The notes under the pieces were generated by a model. That model made no database searches. It was given only the letters and a program-made list of their open reading frames with translations, and had not been told where the DNA came from. Positions 56,366 to 64,000 of a stretch of 64,000 nt of DNA are shown here, piece after piece. Origin of the DNA: Odontesthes bonariensis. Lineage: Eukaryota > Chordata > Actinopteri > Atheriniformes > Atherinopsidae. The DNA is taken from positions 3,402,470 through 3,466,469 of the forward strand of contig NC_134526.1 of the NCBI RefSeq assembly GCF_027942865.1. The letters are read 5' to 3'. Both the position numbers and the translations under genes were made by a program. Position 1 is the first letter of the stretch. The number at the start of each line of letters is the position of its first letter.

Positions 56366-58630
56366 TGATTAGGTCTGTTTGACTGTAGTTAGGCACAGCT
56401 TAGAAGTGATAAAAGGATATTTTTATTCAGTCTTGGCGGAGATCTGAACTCTTTGCGCTCTGCTGTGAAGTTGATGAAACAGACATGAGTGGTAACAGTC
56501 ATTATTTAAGGGCTGATCTATGGTTTGAGCATCTGCAGTTGGAGTTGCATTTGTCCACAAAGTTGAATTTGGTGATCTGCAGCAGGCCAGTTGGCCTCCA
56601 CATGGACCCCAAAATCTGCCCCGAGGCCCCTGGATGTCTCACAGAGACAGTGGAGAGATTTTTAGGATAATTTAGGGTAGTTCTGCAAAACACATGACTT
56701 TTTCTTTTTCCTTTCTAAATTCCACATGTGCAACGTGCCAACATTTAAGATCAACTCGCACCTAAGTTGCCGTGTGAACTGAACCCTCTCCCAACCAAAC
56801 CGTGAAAATAAATAAAGTCCAGTACATTTTCTGTGTGCTTAGGATACTTAACCAGATCTTACAGACGCCACGGGCTTGATGGATCCATGATTTGAATGAA
56901 ATCGAAATGATTAATCTTAATTCTTGGTGGTGCGATCCTCTGCAGGACAAAAAGATGACGCGTGAATGCAGAAATTAAATGGAAAATCCAAAAATAGAAC
57001 GCTGAATTGATGTCTTGCATTTATTTCTGCCTAAACTCATATTTCTACTCATCTCGGCTGTGTGAACCAGAGAGAAATCTAGAGGTCTGAAGCTCCTTGT
57101 GTTGTAACAGCTGCTAAAATAGAGAAATATATCAACATAAATGCATTTAATGTACATTTAGCCTAAATAAAAGTGACTCAATGGACATTAATTCAAGACA
57201 CTGAATAAATTAGATACTTTTTTTCATGTATTTGTTTGAATTTTTCTGTCTTCCATAAACTCCACACTCAGTTATATTCCCCATCACTCAGAAAATGAAC
57301 AAATAAAACAAATTATACTTACTGACATTCAGCTGAACTGATTGATTTAACCCGACTGGAGGCTTTCAGGGTAAATCTGAGTGAACTGGGACGGTCAGCG
57401 CTTCAAGTAAGAATAATTCATGCAGGACAGGTTTGAAAGAATTGGATATATCCTTTAAAATGTTAGACGCAGTGAACCCAAACGGCAAGAGGTACGAATA
57501 TATTTGATTGTTTTTAATCCTGGAGAAAGTGTTCAAATATCTAGTGAAATATTAATAATTCAAAGCCATTTTACATATTTTGTGTATTTTTCATACAAAT
57601 AGTGAAACTGTCAAAGTTTTGTTAATAAAAAAAAAGTAGAAAATAAAGATAAATAAGAGGCTGTACAGATTTGAAGTTGTTTAGACGTCCAGATGTTTGG
57701 ATGCAGTCGTGATTATTTCTGAGGCTTTTATAAGACATTTCTATGGTATGAAAGTGTTGCTCAGAAGGGGAAAATCCCAGCTGAGAGGCTTCATTTGATG
57801 CTTTTTCAGCCTGTTTTTCTGTCTGTTTGTGACTGTTTTGTTGCTTTTCTTTATAGTCGTCTCTCTCTGGGAGTTGTGCTGTGCCTTAGTTGTTGCTCCT
57901 GTTCTAGGAAACCCTCTGAAATGCCCAAAAATAAAAAAAAAGAAGGAATTGTTGTCCGATGCCTCTGAAAATAAAACAGATCTCCCTTTATTTTGTGTCG
58001 GTGCTGCTTATTTGTGCATTTATGAGATGTTTACCTATGAAAATAAGTTTTTGTTTTCATTTTAAGCCTTTTTATTCAGTCAGGAGGAGTGGCTCTACTC
58101 TGTTGACACGTGATGTTTTGACTTAATCTAATTTAATCTAATCGTGGCAGCCTGAGATTGTCTGTGTAATAGAGCCCCTACATCACAACATTAATATTTA
58201 TCTGAGACTCAAACGTTTAGTGAATGGTTTGTAAATTTATCACGTTTTCACCTGAAAAGATTCATTCAAATGTATTGACATCGAAGGGAAATGGAAAAAA
58301 ATTCATAAGCTATTCAATGAAATTTAAAGTGGTTAATATTAGCTTCTCATTTACCCACAGAAACATTAAAGTGAACGCATTAATCTGCCTCTAATGTATG
58401 ATATCCAGAGACCTCTTACTTTGATTACACTTGACTTTGATCATACTTTCTTGTTCAATTTAATTACAGACGACGCCTGCATTTTCCAAACAAAACATCC
58501 TAAAGCAAAACGCAGATTAGCTGCAAAGAAACAACTCTGATGTTAACAGATGTATCTGGGCTGATAATGAGAGGAAAAAGCGGCCGATGTCCAAAGAAAG
58601 AACAGCTGATGTTTAACGGTAAACCAAACT
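56366..58630. other. Intergenic, nothing recognised
   Basis: AT-rich sequence with only short frames and no splice-supported homology. I see no RNA gene, terminal repeat or tandem array here. Confidence 0.5.
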
Positions 58631-58639
58631 GTGAAGACA

Positions 58640-59190
58640 GGAACGACCATAGACATAAGTTCAATGGATAGAAGAGGTTAAACCATTAAAATCAATTATA
58701 TGTTCAGATTCTAGTTCTTCATTATTTAGTATTCAAAATAGTAAGTCAGATAGTAGACCAGATATATTCATTGAAATAGAACAAACTCTTTATAGAATTA
58801 ATATGATGGGGCTGATAGTAAATTTTAAATGGGTACCAGCGCATTATGGAGTTGAAGAAAGAAGAAAGAAGAAAGATGGCAAAAGTTATGGGAGGAAGAA
58901 AGAAAAGGACGTTGGTTGTATAAAATACAAAGGAAAATAGGGAAAATGAGAAGATCAGAAAGAAGTAGAAGAGAAGAGACAATTATAACAAGACTTAGAA
59001 TTGGACATAATGGATTGAATAAAAACCTATATATGATAGGAAAAAATAAGTCAGGGAAATGTGATCGTAGGGAAGATGAGGCAATTGAACATGTTATTTT
59101 ATATTGTAGGAATTATCAGGCCCAGAGAAATAATTTAACTAGAAATCTTAGTAGGATGAAAATTAAATTGGATATAATAGATTTATTGCA
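58640..59190 (+). pseudogene. LINE with RNase H-like C-terminus, remnant
   Basis: The plus strand encodes ICSDSSSSLFSIQNSKS, then NFKWVPAHYGVEE, then TIITRLRIGHNGLNKNLYMI and [16 protein letters not shown]. 'SDSSSSLxSI' and 'WVPAHxGV' are the RNase H pattern and 'RLRIGHxxL...EHVILxC' the zinc-knuckle-like end of I/R1-type LINEs. The frame is broken. Confidence 0.7.
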
Positions 59191-59248
59191 GGGCTGGACT
59201 GGCATCTGAAAAGGGCCCGGGCACTTTTCAGATGCCAGTCCAGCCCTG
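59189..59248. repeat. Perfect 25 bp hairpin with 10 nt loop
   Basis: The arm 59189-59213 (CAGGGCTGGACTGGCATCTG plus AAAAG) is the exact reverse complement of 59224-59248, with loop GGCCCGGGCA. CAGGGCTGGACTGG resembles a hAT terminus, so this may be a minimal foldback left by two opposed ends. Confidence 0.95.
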
Positions 59249-59284
59249 TGTATATGTGTATATATATGTATATATATGTGTATG

Positions 59285-59340
<56 letters not shown>
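59249..59340. repeat. TATG/TA microsatellite
   Basis: GTATATATGTATATATGTG units then a long TA run, directly after the hairpin. Confidence 0.95.
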
Positions 59341-59341
<1 letters not shown>

Positions 59342-59398
59342 CACAAGTGTATATAAATATAGGGATATATATAATTGTCATGTGATACACACTCCTTA

Positions 59399-59449
59399 AC
59401 AGTAGGTGGCGGTAATGCTTCTATAAGTTGTTTGCCAACGCCAATAAAA
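59399..59449. repeat. Short dispersed repeat upstream of tsen54 (CAGTAGGTGGCGGTAATGC)
   Basis: The words ACAGTAGGTGGCGGTAATGC and GTTTGCCAACGCCAATAAAA form an imperfect inverted pair. I recall similar sequence as a common short interspersed DNA repeat of vertebrates, but cannot check it. It ends about 80 bp before the tsen54 ATG, within the likely promoter or 5' UTR. Confidence 0.5.
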
Positions 59450-59530
59450 AAAAACGAAATAGAGAGAGAGAGAGACCAGACGGGCGCTAGGACCCAGAGC
59501 ACAACAGCTGCGGGCGGAGAACGGACTGTC

Positions 59531-59586
59531 ATGGCGGACCAAAACAAGAGAGACAGTGAACTGAAGTTCTACAGTGAAATATTAAG
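59531..59586 (+). CDS. tsen54: tsen54 coding exon 1
   Basis: 18 codons plus two bases; donor GTGCGT starts at 59587. No homology is detectable for the first 18 residues alone; the exon is accepted because it opens in phase with exon 2 and starts with ATGGCG. Confidence 0.8.
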
Positions 59587-61521
59587 GTGCGTTTCCGCTT
59601 TTGTTTTACGGTTATTAGCCATTTAATCAGTGAATATTTTAACCTACATTTTCTCCCTCAGCGGCTATTTGTTACGTATTTCCTGCTGTCTGAACTCTCA
59701 CACTGTTGGCTTGTGCACATGGTGCGGCTGGTTCATTTAATGCTACCAGCCAAGTTCAGATGCATTAAAAACACTGTTGAAATTTTGATTAGAAGAACAG
59801 AATCGGGTTTGTAGATGTAGCTTTGATTATTTCTGGAGGCGTTGCTGTCACAGAAATTGTACCTCGGCTGGTTTTAGCAGTATTTTTATGCTCTGTGGTG
59901 TGTATTTAGCTCTCTGTCCCCCTCTGTTGTGTGTTTTGGTGAAAAGCAACCTGACTTTTTTTGTAGCAAAATGAACTGTTCGCCATTAACACAGACAAAG
60001 AATGGTAGCAGTGATGATTAGTTTCATCTTGTAAAACAGGTTTTGGTGGGGTTCCTTTCCAGTGAATCATGATCATATGACTCAGAGCTGCTTTCATTAT
60101 TGTTATTATTATTATCTGTAGTAATGCACGTGTCAGAGCAGTTAAATATGCAACAAACTATCAGAATGATATTTATAACCTTACAGATATTATTGTGAAA
60201 TTAAGAGATTCTCTCAGTGTCAGCAATACTCAATAAGATAAATATATACAATAAATACAGTAAGAAAAAAACATCCCATTTTTGCCTTTATAAGGATTTA
60301 TACCCGTACTTTCTATTATGTTTCACTCAGTTTTCTTTGAAATAATATTTATCATACTATATCACAGCCATTTTAAAAGCACCTAATCATTTAAAGAACT
60401 ATCTCTGTGACACTATTTTAGTCTGTTAATTATCTAACGCCCACAGGATGGGATTGGGTTGAATGATTTTTTTTTTTTTTCTGGCGACGGTAAGATTGGG
60501 AATATCACACATTTATTGATAACAAATACTGGAACATAACTAAGAATTAGGTGTGTTTGCCTCTTGTAGAAGTTGTATTTTAGGTTTTTGAGCTGGAACT
60601 CACACATTACAGAATAAAAAGACAGATTTATCGTCTCTTCTTCAGCAGTTTTCCTCGACTTGATGAGGGCTGCATTCAACAGCAAACCGACCCGACTTCC
60701 ACTAATCTGTGATTGAGTCTGCTGTAATGAACCTCCAACTGTTCAAATATTAAACGCACATTAAATGGGCTACTTGGTCTACTTAATGTGTTCTTATCAT
60801 GTGTCATGGAGACTGTTTACTTATCCTATTGTTATAATAAGAAATTATATTATCTCATCTTCTTAATTAGAATATAATGTTTCAGGCTGCTCAAAATCAT
60901 CCTCCTGTTCCTCTCAGTTATTACACCTGTATGATATTCATCGAGCATTGCTTTCAGTGTTCTTAATTACGTAATTCTCTCCTTATGTGCAGCGTTTTCT
61001 ATGTTAAAGATAAAGAAAGCATTCAAACTTCTGTCTGTATTTAGAGAATTCAACCAGATCTGCCTCTGAGACACTAAACTCAGACTTTTTGACTTGGACG
61101 CCTGTTCTGTCCAAGTTCCTTCAAGCCAGTTGGAGCAACGGAGCAATTTTAAGAACAAACATAAGCAGAAGAAGGCCATGAGACAGAAGAGTTTTTTTCC
61201 TTTGGATCACTTTAATGGGAGTCTTGTGTCCAGTTGCTTGTTAATGAGCAGCTGTCTGCAGTTTCCTACAGACGTAGCTTCGTATATACGAGTTCTTTCG
61301 TGGTGAAATGATGAAACAAAGTCCCCGGAGCTGAGCGTTGTGGCTCTTCTTTAACTTTGCAGTCCATCCGAGCTGTTCGCAGCCCGCTCCAGGAGTCATA
61401 AAATACCCGTCAGAGGACAGAAGGACTTCTTCCCGAATGACTCGGACGAGCAGAGACAGCGGCTGGAGCAGAGTCTGGATGAACACTGGAGCCTCGTATC
61501 AGAGGAGAGAGTGGAGAGGCT
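59531..61521 (+). CDS. tsen54: tRNA-splicing endonuclease subunit Sen54, 5' part (two exons)
   Basis: Coding exons are 59531-59586 and 61363-61521; the gene continues beyond the window. The product starts [18 protein letters not shown], then [20 protein letters not shown] and [20 protein letters not shown], ending [13 protein letters not shown]. Human TSEN54 has [17 protein letters not shown] and QRVERL in the same order. Sen54 is a structural subunit of the endonuclease that removes introns from pre-tRNAs. The ATG lies in GTCATGGCG, a good start context. Only about the first 72 residues are present (human protein: 526). Confidence 0.93.
61363..61521 (+). CDS. tsen54: tsen54 coding exon 2
   Basis: Acceptor AACTTTGCAG and donor GTGAGT at 61522. 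Enters and exits in phase 2 (159 nt). It encodes the strongly conserved LFAARSRS and VERL blocks. Confidence 0.93.
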
Positions 61522-62309
61522 GTGAGTAGATCTGTCCTCCGTGATGCATTCAGGGATGGTTTGGTCTCTGCCTGCTCGCTGTCCTTGAATGCAACATCAG
61601 GGCAGCAACGCATTATTACATGTTTAAATCGTAACTTTGAACATAAAGTGACATATAGACCCTGTGATATATCAGCTATCTTTTAGTTTTTTTGTCTGGA
61701 AACAGACCCTGAAAATGTGGGAAACTCTTACAGAAAGAGTCGGGTTATGTCAGGTTCAGTGGCGGCTGCTGACTTTTAAAACAGGGGAAGCCCATATTAC
61801 GCGTATGACAGACTATCAAAACGATTGGCTAAAAGCATGTCGACTACATTTGGTGTTGCTAATTGCTTAGCTACAAACAAATGCACAACAGGAATATGAT
61901 TGACAAAACTTCTAAACAACAAGGATGTGTTTCTTATTTACAAAAGTGTATGTGTGTGAGGATGGAAATGGAAACGATGGGAAATGAGTGAAACTCCGAC
62001 AGCACTTTCACAGACAACCAGTCTCTTTGGTATCCGCTTTGGGACTGAAGTTCCAGCGTGCTACTTCTCCCCGATTAAAAATTCGGCTGCCACAGAATCT
62101 CTCATGATGGACAAACACTAACTCCAATCATCACGACACAGCCCCTCATTTTGACACGCCCACGTCTAATCTACCCCCAGAGACGCCGAGCAGCCTCGGA
62201 AGTGATGAGTTTTTTGTCGATTTAGCCAATAATGACCTAGAATTGTAGAAAAAAAACTTGACAGCCAGAGAATGGGAGAGGCTGTCCGGCTTCTCGTGTT
62301 GTCTCTGAA
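61522..62309 (+). other. tsen54: tsen54 intron 2, first part
   Basis: No exon is seen. A CAGTGGCGGCTGCTGACTTT word near 61757 resembles a DNA-transposon end but has no visible partner. Confidence 0.5.
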
Positions 62310-64000
62310 TAGGCGCGGCTGGTCAGGTTATGTCGGGTCAGGATATGTCGGGATATGCCGGGTTATGCCGGGTTATGTCGGGTTATGTCGGGTTATGTCG
62401 GGTTATGTCGGGTTATGTCGGGTTATGTCAGGATATGTCAGGATATGTCGGGTTATGTCGGGTTATGTCGGGATATGTCGGGTTATGTCGGGTTGTGTCG
62501 GGTTATGTCGGGATATGCCGGGTTATGCCGGGTTATGCCGGGTTATGTCGGGTTATGTCGGGTTATGTCGGGTTATGTCGGGTTATGTCAGGATATGTCA
62601 GGATATGTCGGGTTATGTCGGGTCATGTCAGGATATGTCGGGTTATGTCGGGTTATGTCGGGATATGTCGGGATATGTCGGGTTATGCCGGGTTATGTCA
62701 GGATATGTCAGGATATGTCGGGTTATGTCGGGTCATGTCAGGATATGTCGGGTTGTGTCGGGTTATGTCGGGATATGTCGGGATATGTCGGGTTATGCCG
62801 GGTTATGCCGGGTAATGTCGGGTTATGTCGGGTTATGTCGGGTTGTGTCGGGTTATGTCGGGATGTGTCGGGTTATGTCGGGATATGTCGGGATATGTCG
62901 GGTTATGTCGGGATGTGTCGGGATATGTCGGGTTATGTCGGGTTGTGCCGGGATATGTCGGGTTATGTCGGGATATGTCGGGTTATGTCGGGTTGTGTCG
63001 GGATATGTAGGGTTGTGTCGGGTTGTGTAGGGTTGTGTCGGGTTATGTCGGGATATGTCGGGTTGTGTCGGGTTATGTCGGGATATGTCGGGATATGCCG
63101 AGTTATGCCGGGATGTGTCGGGTTGTGTCGGGATATGTCGGGTTATGTCGGGTTGTGTCGGGTTGTGTCGGGATATGTCGGGTTGTGTCGGGTTGTGTCG
63201 GGTTATGTCGGGTTATGTCGGGTTATGTCGGGTTATGTCAGGATATGTCAGGATATGTCGGGTTATGTCGGGTCATGTCAGGATATGTCGGGTTGTGTCG
63301 GGTTATGTCGGGATATGTCGGGATATGTCGGGTTATGCCGGGTTATGTCAGGATATGTCAGGATATGTCGGGTTATGTCGGGTCATGTCAGGATATGTCG
63401 GGTTGTGTCGGGTTATGTCGGGATATGTCGGGATATGTCGGGTTATGCCGGGTTATGCCGGGTAATGTCGGGTTATGTCGGGTTATGTCGGGTTGTGTCG
63501 GGTTATGTCGGGATGTGTCGGGTTATGTCGGGATATGTCGGGATATGTCGGGTTATGTCGGGATGTGTCGGGATATGTCGGGTTATGTCGGGTTGTGCCG
63601 GGATATGTCGGGTTATGTCGGGATATGTCGGGTTATGTCGGGTTGTGTCGGGATATGTCGGGATATGTAGGGTTGTGTCGGGTTGTGTAGGGTTGTGTCG
63701 GGTTATGTCGGGATATGTCGGGTTGTGTCGGGTTATGTCGGGATATGTCGGGATATGTCGGGATATGCCGAGTTATGCCGGGATATGTCGGGTTGTGTCG
63801 GGTTGTGTCGGGATATGTCGGGTTGTGTCGGGTTGTGTCGGGTTATGTCGGGTTGTGTCGGGATATGTCGGGTTATGTCGGGTTATGTCGGGTTATGTCG
63901 GGTTGTGTCGGGATATGTCGGGTTATGTCGGGTTATGTCGGGTTATGTCGGGTTGTGTCGGGATATGTCGGGTTATGTCGGGTTGTGTCGGGTTGTGTCG
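62310..64000. repeat. 10 bp G-rich minisatellite, runs off the window end
   Basis: About 169 copies of GGTTATGTCG with variants at fixed positions (GGATATGTCG, GGTTGTGTCG, GGTTATGCCG, GGTCATGTCA). Each unit junction makes GGG, spaced by exactly seven bases. A block of about 65 units is duplicated (62700-62940 and 63350-63590 are identical at a 650 bp offset). It is probably inside tsen54 intron 2. Confidence 0.97.

Noticed and set aside
62272-63690. Long frames of the SGYVGLCRVM type
   Set aside because: Translation of the 10 bp repeat; three units give ten codons and no stop, so every plus frame is open. Not a protein.
62310-64000. Telomeric repeat (GGGTTA)
   Set aside because: The unit is ten bases and includes TGTC or TGCC; pure TTAGGG runs are absent. 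It is a minisatellite, at most telomere-like in part.

Overview
This is vertebrate nuclear DNA, almost certainly from a teleost fish. The genes are spread over many GT-AG exons, the introns are full of fish-type DNA transposons, MITEs and LINE fragments, and the encoded proteins are close to vertebrate CRLF3, SUZ12 and TSEN54. No bacterial, phage or CRISPR-type system is present. The species cannot be fixed from the window.

Layout. (1) 1-2373: upstream DNA with a widely spaced inverted repeat (374-505 and 1987-2133). (2) 2374-15831, plus strand: a complete crlf3 coding region in eight exons (445 codons), whose introns carry a 2.3 kb compound minisatellite, a 618 bp hAT element with a perfect 8 bp target duplication, a 32 bp minisatellite and a BED-zinc-finger hAT MITE. 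(3) 15832-21477: the space between two convergent genes, holding the crlf3 3' UTR, the probable suz12 3' UTR and two CTCF-like motifs pointing toward each other. (4) 45777 down to 21478, minus strand: a complete suz12 coding region in sixteen exons (747 codons), the Polycomb PRC2 core subunit, with introns that are almost archives of nested transposons. (5) 45778-49833: suz12 promoter side and repeat-rich intergenic DNA. (6) 49834-51860, minus strand: a two-exon gene for an unrecognised 64-residue single-pass membrane protein. (7) 52283-52354: tRNA-Thr(CGT). (8) 53346-59450: LINE remnants, MITEs and microsatellites. (9) 59531 onward, plus strand: the first two coding exons of tsen54 (tRNA-splicing endonuclease subunit). 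(10) 62310-64000: a G-rich 10 bp minisatellite that runs off the end of the window, presumably inside tsen54 intron 2.

The three recognised genes do not form a pathway: crlf3 is an orphan cytokine-receptor-like protein, suz12 is a chromatin repressor subunit, and tsen54 acts in tRNA splicing. The most notable feature of the window is its repeat biology. Three unrelated MITE families each contain an internal minisatellite that appears to have grown from the MITE's own sequence. Transposons are nested up to two levels deep. A period-10 GGG array with exactly 7-nt loops could form G-quadruplexes. The very long open frames at 22.1-23.8 kb and 62.3-63.7 kb are arithmetic products of repeat periods that are multiples of three or 10-mers without stops, not genes.
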